DNA from: Bacteroides_D sp963546395
GTDB lineage: Bacteria > Bacteroidota > Bacteroidia > Bacteroidales > CAJPTX01
Length of the DNA: 64,000 nt
Assembly (NCBI GenBank): GCA_963546395.1
Contig: CAUUMS010000001.1
Coordinates: forward strand, 62,001 to 126,000
Direction of reading: 5' to 3'
Shown here: positions 17,603-25,485 of the stretch, in pieces
Numbering within the stretch: the first letter of the stretch is position 1
How the letters are laid out: the number at the start of each line of letters is the position of its first letter
Notes under the pieces: generated by a model
What the model saw: the letters and a program-made list of their open reading frames with translations, nothing else
Databases searched by the model: none
Told to the model about the DNA's origin: nothing
Position numbers and translations under genes: made by a program

Positions 17603-18858
17603 GCGCTAGCCCCTCCGCGTAACGAATCCGGTGCCCCGGGGAACGTGAGCAGCCGCTCCCGATAGTGCTCATACTGCTTGCGGCGGGCCCGCAGCTCCGC
17701 CGGCAGCCCATCCATCAGGCTATGGCTCAGCGCATGCAGGCGATCTAAGACACATACAATTTCCGCCTGCCGTGCCAGCGGAGGAATGGGGAACGGTTGC
17801 GCCCGCAGCGATTCCATCTTCACCGAGGGAAAAGCCCCCACATGCACGTTGCGCCGACACCAGGCACCCAGCACGTAAAAGTAGTAGTAGGCAAAACGAG
17901 GCGACAAATGGCTCTTCAGCGATCCACGAATTTTAAAATTCGTGAACTGCTGGTTCGCCAGCGAATCAGCAGTCAGTAACGCATGCTCCCCAATGGTGGC
18001 CGTGGTGGCCATGATAATCGAGTTGGCCTCGAATAGACCTCGACCCTTCACGGCCCGCGGGGTCACATGCTGGATCGCATCATGTAGAATTCGCCCGTTG
18101 GCCCGAATGTCTTCCATCCGATACCAGGGAATGGTACCCCCATCCCAAAAATCACGATTGGACTTCAAGGGGGTGTAACCGCCGCGCAGCTCGAATACGT
18201 CCTCTAAGCGGCACCACTCCACCTCATCCTCTCCAAACGACAGCAGCTGATCCATGTAATACGCGTACTGTTTCATGCGGCCCTCCAGCTCCGCCTCCAG
18301 CTCCGCCTCCAGCTTAGTAAACGCATCCAAAATCCGCACAATCTCCGTCTGCATGGCGAGCGAGGGGAGGGGGATCATAATGTTGCGGAATCGGGCCCTA
18401 GACACGTTGTACCTGATTGTCCCGTTGGCCGTCTTCACGATAACTCGGCGCAAAGCTTGGCCGCGAAACAGATGCTTGGAGAAGGCCGGAAGAATCTTGA
18501 CCCCTGCGTGGAATCGGAATCCAAAGGAGAAACTATTCAGGTAGACAGGCCGCGCAAAGCGCGTCGTCACCACGGAGGACATGCCCACCTCATCAGCCGT
18601 CTCCGAGGAGGCCGTGAACAGCACATCCCCATACTGCACCGCATGCTGACGCTCGGAATCTGCCACATCCACCGTCTCGAGCCAGCATGGATCAAGCTCT
18701 GGGTTCCCGAAGATGTTCCTGTACGGAATGTATGCGGCACTACCGTGAGCAAAATCCTTACGAGTCTTGCCCGAGAGCCCTCCATAGAATGTGCCCACCT
18801 CCCCCAGCGTCCGCCACTCCACTGGAGATCCAGCTAGCAGCTGCTCAAGGCGCATCAT
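17599..18858 (-). CDS. hsdS: Type I restriction-modification specificity subunit (first of two)
   Basis: A 419-residue HsdS. It has the same N-terminal block as its neighbour (LLAGSPVEWRTLGEV) and the same C-terminal block (DRLHALSHSLMDGLPAELRARRKQYEHYRERLLTFPGAPDS), but both recognition domains differ, so it should read a different DNA target. The central spacer IPLPSLAMQTEIVRILDAFTKLEAELEAELEGRMKQYAYYMDQLLSF carries a small LEAELEAELEG expansion. The start MMRLEQ was set by alignment with the neighbour. It begins 53 bp after thiL and ends in an ATGA overlap with the second hsdS. The placement in a pyrimidine/thiamine gene string without hsdM or hsdR is odd. Confidence 0.92.
   Translation of the reverse strand: MMRLEQLLAGSPVEWRTLGEVGTFYGGLSGKTRKDFAHGSAAYIPYRNIFGNPELDPCWLETVDVADSERQHAVQYGDVLFTASSETADEVGMSSVVTTRFARPVYLNSFSFGFRFHAGVKILPAFSKHLFRGQALRRVIVKTANGTIRYNVSRARFRNIMIPLPSLAMQTEIVRILDAFTKLEAELEAELEGRMKQYAYYMDQLLSFGEDEVEWCRLEDVFELRGGYTPLKSNRDFWDGGTIPWYRMEDIRANGRILHDAIQHVTPRAVKGRGLFEANSIIMATTATIGEHALLTADSLANQQFTNFKIRGSLKSHLSPRFAYYYFYVLGAWCRRNVHVGAFPSVKMESLRAQPFPIPPLARQAEIVCVLDRLHALSHSLMDGLPAELRARRKQYEHYRERLLTFPGAPDSLRGGASA
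17624..17794. repeat. Direct repeat, copy 2 (3' end of first hsdS)
   Basis: Partner of 16428-16598, offset 1196 bp. By eye about eleven mismatches in the first 150 nt, with a 58-nt identical core. Confidence 0.85.
18796..18834. repeat. Direct repeat in the hsdS 5' regions, copy 2
   Basis: Identical over 39 nt to 17540-17578. Similarity continues, with a few changes, to both start codons. Confidence 0.85.
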
Positions 18859-18911
18859 GGATTGGCTCGCAGAGCCTCTAGCTTTGGCGCACGATGATTC
18901 CGACAGCTCCC

Positions 18912-19970
18912 TCAACGCTCCTCCTGCCCCGCGAATGCATTCCACCCCTGCGCCTGGATGGGCACCTCCACCCCGTCGGATGCCACGGCCACAGCCCCTT
19001 GCTCGGGCTTCGTGACGTAGCCGATGGACACCAGGCCCATCTCCTCCATCTTATCCTGCAAGTCGAGCGGCACGCTGAGCAGCAGCTCGTAGTCCTCGCC
19101 CCCATTCATGGCCGCCACCACGGGATCGATGCCAAACTCCGCGGCCATAGCCAGCGTCTGCTGATCGATGGGGATGCGCTCGGGGTATATGCGGCACCCC
19201 ACGTGAGATGCGTGGCAGATGTGTAGCAGCTCGCTCGAGAGGCCATCGCTCACATCGATCATGGCGTGCGGGCGTATCCCCGCCTTGGCAAAGGCCTCCA
19301 CCGCATCCTTGCGGGCCTCGGGGCGTAGCATGCGCTGTAGTATGTAGCGGTTGTCGCCCAGCTCGGGTTTCCCCCCGGGGTTGGCCAACGCCGCGCGCTT
19401 CTCGCGCTCCAGCAGCTGCAAGCCCATGTAGGCTGCCCCGAAGTTGCCCGTCACGCAGAGCAGGTCATTCACCTGCGCCCCATGGCGGTAGCACACCGCC
19501 TCGGGCTCGGCGTAGCCGATGGCCGTGATGGAGATGGCGAGCCCGGTCATCGAGGCCGACGTATCGCCCCCCACCAGATCCACCCCGTAAGCCTCGCACG
19601 CCTGGCGGATGCCTGCGTAGAGCTCCTCCAGCTGCTCCACCCCAAAGCGACGCGACACCCCAATGGAGACCGTAATCTGCGCCGGCACCGCATTCATGGC
19701 GTACACGTCGCTCAGGTTCACCACCACGGCCTTATAGCCCAGGTGCAGCAGCGGGAAGTAGGTGAGATCGAAATGCACCCCCTCCAGGAGCACATCCGTA
19801 GTCACCAGCATCCGCTGCCCCTGCGGGGGCTGTAGCACCGCGCAGTCATCCCCCACCCCCTTCAGGGTGCTCGCCTGCCGCAGGGAGAAGCGGTCGGTGA
19901 GGCGGCGTATCAGGCCGAACTCCCCCAGCTCGGCCAGCTCCATGCGCGTGGTCTCTTGCTCCGTCCCCAT
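18912..19970 (-). CDS. thiL: Thiamine-monophosphate kinase
   Basis: Phosphorylates thiamine monophosphate to thiamine diphosphate, the cofactor needed for example by the Dxs encoded nearby. ThiL/PurM-like fold: LGEFGLIRRLT, STLKGVGDDCAVL (metal/ATP loop), TTDVLLEGVHFDLTYFP, YKAVVVNLSDVYAMNAVP, DLVGGDTSAS and MIDVSDGLSSELLHIC are all present, as is GGEDYELLLSVP. The chosen start (MGTEQ) lies 4 nt after the pyrI stop; MELAELGEFG at 19943 is equally plausible and closer to the usual family start. It is part of a tight pyrB-pyrI-thiL string. Confidence 0.93.
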   Translation of the reverse strand: MGTEQETTRMELAELGEFGLIRRLTDRFSLRQASTLKGVGDDCAVLQPPQGQRMLVTTDVLLEGVHFDLTYFPLLHLGYKAVVVNLSDVYAMNAVPAQITVSIGVSRRFGVEQLEELYAGIRQACEAYGVDLVGGDTSASMTGLAISITAIGYAEPEAVCYRHGAQVNDLLCVTGNFGAAYMGLQLLEREKRAALANPGGKPELGDNRYILQRMLRPEARKDAVEAFAKAGIRPHAMIDVSDGLSSELLHICHASHVGCRIYPERIPIDQQTLAMAAEFGIDPVVAAMNGGEDYELLLSVPLDLQDKMEEMGLVSIGYVTKPEQGAVAVASDGVEVPIQAQGWNAFAGQEER

Positions 19971-19974
19971 GCCG

Positions 19975-20439
19975 CTAGTCGCGCAGGTACTCCATGTGGC
20001 TCTGGTCCGTGATCTTCTCGCAGTAGTGGCAGCGCAACGACACCGGGTCGCTCCCCACCACCTCAAACTGCGTGGTGATCGCCTCGTGGTTGGTGATGCA
20101 CTTGGGGTTCACGCACCGCACGATGCCCGTGATGGACTCGGGCACCTGCACCTCCATCTTCTCCTGCACCTGATAGTTGCGTATGATGTTGAGCCGCGCG
20201 CGCGGGGCCACCAGCGCGATGCGATTGATCTCTGCCGGGGCAAAGAATTTGCCCGCGATCTTGATGATACCCTTGCGCCCCAGCAACTGGCTCTCCAGGT
20301 TCACGCCGAAGGTCATCTGGTTCTCCAGCCCCTCCAGGCCCAGTATCTGCACCACCTTGAACAGGACTTCCGCCGGGATGTGATCGATCACCGTGCCGTC
20401 CTTGATAGCACTCACCACCAACTCCTTACCGCTTGCCAT
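19975..20439 (-). CDS. pyrI: Aspartate carbamoyltransferase regulatory subunit
   Basis: Allosteric chain of aspartate transcarbamoylase; binds CTP/ATP and couples catalytic trimers through a zinc domain. The 154-residue length is typical. Allosteric domain: GTVIDHIPAEVLFKVVQILGL and FFAPAEINRIALVAPRARLNII. The zinc site has four cysteines, C109, C114, C137 and C140 (RCVNPKC and RCHYC). It sits 41 bp after pyrB, giving the classic pyrBI pair, and 4 bp before thiL. Confidence 0.97.
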   Translation of the reverse strand: MASGKELVVSAIKDGTVIDHIPAEVLFKVVQILGLEGLENQMTFGVNLESQLLGRKGIIKIAGKFFAPAEINRIALVAPRARLNIIRNYQVQEKMEVQVPESITGIVRCVNPKCITNHEAITTQFEVVGSDPVSLRCHYCEKITDQSHMEYLRD

Positions 20440-20480
20440 AGCTCAGCCTCCTTATCGTGTCGTGAAATCACCCTTGCTCC

Positions 20481-21389
20481 CTAGGCCCGTCCCAGGATGC
20501 TCGCCATGATGGCCATGCGGGCATACACCCCGTTGCGCGCCTGCTGGAAGTAGTAGGCCTTGGGGCTGGGATCCACATCCGTCGATATCTCATTGACCCG
20601 CGGCAGCGGATGCAGCACCCGCATACCCGGCTTGCACCCGTGCAGCATGGACTCGTGCAGCACGTAGACGTTCTTCACCCGCTCGTACTCCACCGGGTCA
20701 GAGAACCGCTCGCGCTGGACGCGCGTCATGTACAGGATGTCCACATCGTTCACGTGGTCGGCCAGCGAGGTGTGCTCCTCGTAGTGCAACCCCTTCTGGT
20801 CCAGAAATAGCTTGTACTCCGCGGGGAGCCGCAGCTCCGGGGGGGCAATGAAGACGAACCGCGTGCGGAAGTGCGACATCGCCATCAGCAGCGAGTGCAC
20901 CGTGCGGCCATACTTGAGGTCGCCCACCATGCACACCGTCAGCCCATCGAGCGTGCCCTGCGTCTTGCGAATCGAGAAGAGGTCGAGCATAGTCTGCGTG
21001 GGGTGCTGGTTGGCCCCATCGCCCGCGTTCACAATGGGCACCGGGGCCACCTCCGAGGCGTAGCGCGCCGTCCCCTCCAGCGGGTGGCGCATGACGATGA
21101 GGTCGGCGTAGTTCGACACCGTCAGCACCGTATCCTTGAGGCTCTCCCCCTTAGAGACGCTCGAGCTGGAGGCCTCGGAGAATCCAATCACGCGTCCCCC
21201 CAGCTGATTCACCGCGCTCTCGAAGCTCAGCCGCGTTCGCGTGGAGGGCTCAAAGAACAGGGTGGCCACCACCAGATTCTCCAGCACAGGCCGCCGCGGA
21301 TTGAGGGCAAACTCCTCCGCCAGATCCAGCAGCGCGATGATCTCCTCCTTCGTCAGGTCGTTAATCGAAACCAGGCTTCTCCCTTTCAT
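20481..21389 (-). CDS. pyrB: Aspartate carbamoyltransferase catalytic subunit
   Basis: Makes carbamoyl-aspartate in pyrimidine synthesis. The 302-residue enzyme shows the carbamoyl-phosphate loop FFEPSTRTRLSFESA (STRTR at 49-53), SVSKGESLKDT, VIVMRHPLEG-like HPLEGTARYASE, GANQHPTQTMLDLFSI, DLKYGRTVHSLL and VLHPLPRVNEIS. The start MKGRSL fits the family; the longer frame upstream is non-conserved. No pyrL-like leader or attenuator is visible in the 81 bp before it, so transcription may come from the upstream IMPACT-family gene. Confidence 0.97.
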   Translation of the reverse strand: MKGRSLVSINDLTKEEIIALLDLAEEFALNPRRPVLENLVVATLFFEPSTRTRLSFESAVNQLGGRVIGFSEASSSSVSKGESLKDTVLTVSNYADLIVMRHPLEGTARYASEVAPVPIVNAGDGANQHPTQTMLDLFSIRKTQGTLDGLTVCMVGDLKYGRTVHSLLMAMSHFRTRFVFIAPPELRLPAEYKLFLDQKGLHYEEHTSLADHVNDVDILYMTRVQRERFSDPVEYERVKNVYVLHESMLHGCKPGMRVLHPLPRVNEISTDVDPSPKAYYFQQARNGVYARMAIMASILGRA

Positions 21390-21470
21390 TCGTTCTAGCG
21401 TATTACCGCGAGCCAACCCACCGCCCCGGCCCTCACGCCACCACGTGCAGCGCGGGGGACGAGGCAAAGG

Positions 21471-22112
21471 CTAGCCGCCCAATTCCATTCCAAGCACCCC
21501 CTCATAGGCCCCAGCCTGGGGCAGAGGCTCCACATGCGCCCAGACCCCCAGGCGCTGATGCGCCTCATCACGCCGTCCCACCGGCCAACGTCCCACCAGG
21601 CGACACTCGGCGCCGTAGGTCTCCTCCTCCACCAGTCCGCCCGTGGCCTTCACCGTGCCCATCACCTCGTGCTGCGCCGCGTAGGCATAGGTCAACGCCA
21701 TACGCACCTCCACGGGCCGCACCACGCACTCGCCCCGGGAGAGCGCATCCTCCGTGGCCCCCCGATAGGCCGCAATCAGCCCCGGCACCCCCAGCTTTAC
21801 CCCCCCGAAGTAGCGCACCACAATGGCCAGCACCTGCGTGAGGTTGCGGCTACGCAGCACCCCCAGCATCGGGCGCCCCGCGCTACCGCTGGGCTCACCA
21901 TCGTCGCTCACCCGGTGATACTCCCCGTCGTGCCCCAGGATGTAGGCATAGCACCAGTGGCGTGCCCCATGATGCTCGGCACGCTGGGCCGCCACCAGGG
22001 GCCGAGCCTCCTGCTCATGCGCTATGGGGTAAATGTACGCCAGGAAGCGGCTTCGCCGCTCATTCACCAGTCCCTGGCATGGAGCCGCCAATGTCGTATA
22101 GCTCTCGGTCAT
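21471..22112 (-). CDS. IMPACT/YigZ family protein
   Basis: A 213-residue member of the UPF0029/YigZ-IMPACT family. The hallmark block is GARHWCYAYILGHDGEYHRVSDDGEPSGSAGRPMLGVLRSRNLTQVLAIVVRYFGGVKLGVPGLIAAYRGA. The C-terminal half resembles the DUF1949 ferredoxin-like domain. Eukaryotic IMPACT regulates GCN2, while the bacterial role is unsettled and may be linked to ribosomes or RNA. The start MTESYTT follows a TACATTTG promoter by about 60 nt. It heads a leftward string with pyrB, pyrI, thiL and hsdS. Confidence 0.9.
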   Translation of the reverse strand: MTESYTTLAAPCQGLVNERRSRFLAYIYPIAHEQEARPLVAAQRAEHHGARHWCYAYILGHDGEYHRVSDDGEPSGSAGRPMLGVLRSRNLTQVLAIVVRYFGGVKLGVPGLIAAYRGATEDALSRGECVVRPVEVRMALTYAYAAQHEVMGTVKATGGLVEEETYGAECRLVGRWPVGRRDEAHQRLGVWAHVEPLPQAGAYEGVLGMELGG

Positions 22113-22173
22113 CACCCTTGGGCAGGGGTTTTCATCCCCAACGCGCACCCCGGCGCTGCGCGCAAGCACATTG

Positions 22174-22181
22174 CAAATGTA
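22174..22181 (-). promoter_or_regulatory. -7 box of the IMPACT-family gene
   Basis: Minus strand TACATTTG fits TAnnTTTG, about 60 nt before the start. It may drive the whole string down to hsdS. Confidence 0.55.
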
Positions 22182-22231
22182 ACGAAAACGTGCAGCCTTA
22201 CCAAATCGTCGCCACCCGGCCGCGCCTCCAC

Positions 22232-23284
22232 CTAGAATCGCTCCAGGACAGGGGCCAGATAGCGGGCCAACACGTAGCCCATGCCCACCAGCCAGACGTA
22301 GAGCACCAGGGCCATGACGAATGGCTTGGCCCCCGCCTGGCGGAACTTGGAGTAATGCGACTCGGCCCCCAGGGCTGTCATCGCCATAGTGAGGGCAAAG
22401 GTGTCGAGCTTGTTGACCACCTCCACCGTGGCGTGCGGGAGCAGATCGAGCGAGTTGAACCCGATCATCAGCAGGAACCCCACGGCGAACCACGGTATGC
22501 CGAGCCGCTGATACCACCGGCGCGACGTGGCAGCCTGCGCCTCCTCGTGGCCACGACTCTTGCACAGCGCGAGCCCGAGCAGCAGCAGGAACGGGGCCAG
22601 CATCACCACGCGGATCATCTTCACCACAATGGCGCTGTCGGCAATGGTGGCATCATTCATCGCATTCCCGGCCCCCACCACGTGCGCCACCTCATGGAGC
22701 GAGCTCCCCGTGTAGAGCGCCATCTGGTGCGGCGTGAGCTCCAGGATGCCCGAGCGGTAGAGGGCTGGGTAGAGGAACATGGAGAGCGTCCCGAACAGCA
22801 CCACCGTCGTCACAGCCACCGCCGTCTTGTACGCCGGCCCGCGCACCACGGGCTCAGTGCCCAGCACCGCCGCCGCCCCGCATATGGCACTGCCGGAAGC
22901 GGTGAGAATGGTGAGGTCGCGATCCATGCGCAGGGCGCGCCCCACCAGCAGACCAAGCCCCACGACGCTCGCCACGATGATAGCATCGATAACCACGCCC
23001 ACCGGGCCGATGGCCGCCACGTGCTGCACCGTGAGTCGAAAACCGTAGAAGACGATGGCCGTGCGCAGCAGCGTCTTGCTGCAAAAGATGATGCCCGGAG
23101 CCCACGAGGCCGGCAGGCGGCTCCGCAACGTGTTGGCGTAGAGCATCCCCAGCAGGATACCCACAATCATCGGGCTGAAGGAGAGGCGGCGAAACACCTC
23201 GAGCTCCGCCATGTAGTATGCCAAAAAGGAGAACAGGGCCACCAGCAGCACCCCGCTCAACATATCCCGTCTGTCCCCACTCAT
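22232..23284 (-). CDS. YeiH/UPF0324 family membrane transporter (putative sulfate exporter)
   Basis: A polytopic membrane protein of 350 residues with about ten hydrophobic segments. The family signature blocks are present: SPMIVGILLGMLYANTLR, ILLRTAIVFYGFRLT-type TLLRTAIVFYGFRLTVQHV, TASGSAICGAAAVLG, and YTGSSLHEVAHVVGAGNAM near the middle. The family is annotated as putative sulfate or sulfonate exporters on thin evidence. The start MSGDRRD was picked because it follows the TACCTTTG promoter at a sensible distance; a methionine 24 nt upstream is also possible. Confidence 0.9.
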   Translation of the reverse strand: MSGDRRDMLSGVLLVALFSFLAYYMAELEVFRRLSFSPMIVGILLGMLYANTLRSRLPASWAPGIIFCSKTLLRTAIVFYGFRLTVQHVAAIGPVGVVIDAIIVASVVGLGLLVGRALRMDRDLTILTASGSAICGAAAVLGTEPVVRGPAYKTAVAVTTVVLFGTLSMFLYPALYRSGILELTPHQMALYTGSSLHEVAHVVGAGNAMNDATIADSAIVVKMIRVVMLAPFLLLLGLALCKSRGHEEAQAATSRRWYQRLGIPWFAVGFLLMIGFNSLDLLPHATVEVVNKLDTFALTMAMTALGAESHYSKFRQAGAKPFVMALVLYVWLVGMGYVLARYLAPVLERF

Positions 23285-23325
23285 CGGTGTCGCAATTATC
23301 AACCTCACAGGTTACACCCGGGGCG

Positions 23326-23333
23326 CAAAGGTA
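23326..23333 (-). promoter_or_regulatory. -7 box of the YeiH-type transporter gene
   Basis: Minus strand TACCTTTG, about 40 nt before the chosen start. Confidence 0.55.
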
Positions 23334-23414
23334 GAAAATGTGGTCCCAATACCCCTCGCTACATCCATGCATCGCCACGGGCGGGACGCGAACCGTGGGG
23401 CACGCTAGGACGTA

Positions 23415-23422
23415 TACCTTTG
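23415..23422 (+). promoter_or_regulatory. -7 box of the DUF4294 gene
   Basis: TACCTTTG, 28 nt before the start codon. Confidence 0.6.
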
Positions 23423-23450
23423 CAGCGGGCCCAACGCCCACGCACGTCTC

Positions 23451-24089
23451 ATGCTGCACGGCACACTGCACATCATCCTCCGCCGCCTGGCCTGCCTACT
23501 CGTCTGCCTGGCTGGCGTGGAGGCCGCCCTGTGGGTGGCTGGCCAGGGGCGCACGCTCCGGGCCCAAGAGGTGGAGGGCACCCTGGTGTTTGCCCGCATC
23601 ATGGATGGCGACACCATACCCCACATGTATATCCCCGAGGTGGTAGTCACGCGCCCGCCCACCTTCACGAGCCAACGGCAGCTCCGGGCCTACCAGCGGC
23701 TGATACGCAACCTCAAGAAGGTGTACCCCTACGCCGTGGTGGCGCGGCAGAGGCTGCGGGAGATGGACTCCGTCTACACCACCCTAGACAGCGAGTGGGC
23801 CCGCAAACGCTACTCGGCCCGCATGGAAAAGGAGCTCAGCCGCGAATTCGAGCAGCAGCTGCGCAACCTCACCTACTCGCAGGGGAAACTGCTGCTCAAG
23901 CTCATCGACCGTGAGACGGGGCGCACCACCTACGAGATCATCAAGCAGTTCCGGGGTGGCACCACGGCCGCCTTCTGGCAGGTGGTGGCCCGCATGTTCG
24001 GCAGCAACCTCAAGAGCACGTTCAATCCCACCGAGGAAGACAAGCTGCTCAACGAGCTGATCATCCTCTACGAGCACGGGCAGCTGTAG
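23451..24089 (+). CDS. DUF4294 domain-containing exported protein
   Basis: A 212-residue protein with a hydrophobic N-terminal export signal (about residues 8-30). The DUF4294 core follows: DGDTIPHMYIPEVVV, LIRNLKKVYPYAVVARQRLREMD, KELSREFEQQLRNLTYSQGKLLLKLIDRETGRTTYEIIKQFRGGTTAAFWQVVARMFGSNLKSTFNP, and a terminal ELIILYEHGQL. The family is conserved in Bacteroidetes, and its role is unknown. It has its own promoter and a hairpin terminator. It is divergent from the YeiH gene, across 166 bp. Confidence 0.85.
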   Translation: MLHGTLHIILRRLACLLVCLAGVEAALWVAGQGRTLRAQEVEGTLVFARIMDGDTIPHMYIPEVVVTRPPTFTSQRQLRAYQRLIRNLKKVYPYAVVARQRLREMDSVYTTLDSEWARKRYSARMEKELSREFEQQLRNLTYSQGKLLLKLIDRETGRTTYEIIKQFRGGTTAAFWQVVARMFGSNLKSTFNPTEEDKLLNELIILYEHGQL

Positions 24090-24130
24090 CCCGCAGCGTG
24101 CCGATCCATCCAGTATATCCCCCGAAGGAT

Positions 24131-24150
24131 CCTGATGGCATCAGGGTTTT
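24131..24150 (+). terminator. Terminator of the DUF4294 gene
   Basis: CCTGAT and ATCAGG pair around GGC and are followed by GTTTTATCC, about 40 nt after the stop. Confidence 0.6.
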
Positions 24151-24236
24151 ATCCTCCACAACACCCCGCTGCGCGCAGCTATTTGGGGGGTGACAAGGGG
24201 GGTACCCTCGCCATAGCCTCGCCGTAGCAATGACGC

Positions 24237-24292
24237 ATCAAGTCCGTATTTGGTAGGACAAAATACGGTTTTGATACGGCGCGGGTGCGTGG
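24237..24292. repeat. Interspersed stem-loop repeat, copy A
   Basis: Arms ATCAAGTCCGTATTT (24237-24251) and AAATACGGTTTTGAT (24261-24275) pair with two mismatches around a 9-nt loop containing GGTAGGAC. The tail ACGGCGCGGGTGCGTGG follows. The last 35 nt match copy C at 26 of 35 positions. Confidence 0.6.
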
Positions 24293-24408
24293 TGGGTAGG
24301 CAGGAGATGCATGCCCGCACCGCATGGCGAGAGACTCGGCCCGGTAGCCGAAAATTTGCTAACTTGCTTCCGTTGCAGGCCACGCAGTCCAAGACACCCC
24401 GCGCAGCC

Positions 24409-24903
24409 ATGATATCGCACAAGTACGAGGACTACGCTGACAGGCTGGGGATTCACATCCTCGATGCGCTCACGGCCGTGCTGCTGTGGCCCGCCGTGGT
24501 GGTAGTGGCACTCTGGGCATGGCGAGGGATGCCGACGATCTACGGGGCCAATCCGCATTTCCTGAAGGAGATGAAGATCTCGGTGATCTTTTTGTGCACC
24601 ATGTTAACTCTTCCCGCAATGTGCACCAAAAAGCTGAAGTGGTACAATATCCCCTTTTCGCTCGACGACCCCCGCAGAGCTATGATGTACCCAAACGCCG
24701 TCTACGTGATAAAATTTGTCATGCTAGGCGTGACGCTGACTGTTTGGAGCCTATTGGCTCCAGACATTTTGGAACCCTACCGAATACACGCGGTTCTCGT
24801 CGCCATAGCTGTCGCCTTACTCGGCGTACCCCCATACATTTACCGGGCGGTGAAATTGCGGAAGAGGACGGATTTGTGCCAAGAGACCGATTCGGATTAC
24901 TAA
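24409..24903 (+). CDS. Four-TM membrane protein, paralogue 1
   Basis: A 164-residue protein I do not recognise. Four hydrophobic segments are visible: ILDALTAVLLWPAVVVVALWAW, ISVIFLCTMLTLPAM, AVYVIKFVMLGVTLTVWSLLA and VLVAIAVALLGVPPYIY. Between TM2 and TM3 is a conserved loop, LKWYNIPFSLDDPRRAMMYP. The N-terminus MISHKYEDYADRLGIHILDAL and this loop are shared with the next gene, so the two are tandem duplicates. The start was chosen at MISHKYEDY because the neighbour starts identically. It is the first gene of a four-gene operon with a radical SAM protein. Function unknown. Confidence 0.75.
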   Translation: MISHKYEDYADRLGIHILDALTAVLLWPAVVVVALWAWRGMPTIYGANPHFLKEMKISVIFLCTMLTLPAMCTKKLKWYNIPFSLDDPRRAMMYPNAVYVIKFVMLGVTLTVWSLLAPDILEPYRIHAVLVAIAVALLGVPPYIYRAVKLRKRTDLCQETDSDY

Positions 24904-24922
24904 CCCTACAACCCCTACAGCC

Positions 24923-25426
24923 ATGATATCACACAAGTACGAAGACTACTCGAACAGGCTCGGGATCCACATCCTCGATGCGCTGGTCTCAGTGCTGTTT
25001 TGGCCGGCCATGTTTGTAGGGATCCTATGGTGGCAGAGGGGTGTGCCGACGCATCTGGGAGCACTACCCGTCCTCACCTGCGCGGCAAGGAATGCCATAT
25101 CCGCCTGCTTCGTGATCCCTCCCACGATGCTCATCTGCCGGCAGCTAAAATGGTTTAATGTGCCATTCGCACTGGATGATCCGCGCAGGGCCACGATGTA
25201 TCCCTATGCGATCTACCTGGTGAAATTCGTCCTACTGGGGGCAACGCTACTCGTATGGGCTCAACTGGCGCAAGCCTACGCCCCGCAGCTAGCACCGTAC
25301 GAAAAGCTCATGACGAATGGCTCCATCGCCTTGATGGCTCTCGGTTTACCGCCATACATCTACCGCATCGTAACGCTGTGGAGAAGGCAAGAGCTAAACA
25401 AATCGGATGCAACTGATGCAGCCTAA
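24923..25426 (+). CDS. Four-TM membrane protein, paralogue 2
   Basis: A 167-residue paralogue of the preceding protein: MISHKYEDYSNRLGIHILDALVSVLFWP, LKWFNVPFALDDPRRATMYPYAIYLVKFVLLGATLLVW and LPPYIYRIVTLWRRQE align directly. The first TM segments and the middle loop (THLGALPVLTCAARNA) have diverged. The LDDPRR loop between TM2 and TM3 is the most conserved part and probably functional. It starts 19 bp after paralogue 1 and ends 59 bp before the radical SAM gene. No known family is recognised. Confidence 0.75.
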   Translation: MISHKYEDYSNRLGIHILDALVSVLFWPAMFVGILWWQRGVPTHLGALPVLTCAARNAISACFVIPPTMLICRQLKWFNVPFALDDPRRATMYPYAIYLVKFVLLGATLLVWAQLAQAYAPQLAPYEKLMTNGSIALMALGLPPYIYRIVTLWRRQELNKSDATDAA

Positions 25427-25485
25427 GGGCGGAGCACGGATACAGTGAGGAATGCCTATTGCACACCCTTTAAATCTCTCGAACC

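Larger units (their letters stand above)
24090..24408. other. Intergenic region before the radical SAM cluster
   Basis: Contains the DUF4294 terminator, then a stem-loop repeat element (24237-24292) and about 115 bp of leader to the first membrane-protein gene. I see no clear -7 box and no convincing short peptide gene. Confidence 0.55.

Noticed and set aside
17599..18858. An invertible hsdS shufflon
   Set aside because: Repeats between the two genes are direct, not inverted, and no site-specific recombinase gene is present in the window; only homologous exchange or deletion is supported.
21962..23914. 650-codon open frame on the plus strand, opposite the IMPACT-family and YeiH-type genes
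   Set aside because: Composition is extreme (His, Arg, Pro, Gly) with no domain pattern; it lies antisense to two well-recognised genes and is a product of high GC.
24250..24408. Upstream extension of the first four-TM protein, or a separate short peptide gene for the radical SAM enzyme
   Set aside because: The paralogue starts at the same MISHKYEDY; the extension is basic, non-hydrophobic and runs through the stem-loop repeat, so it is not a convincing precursor or N-terminus.
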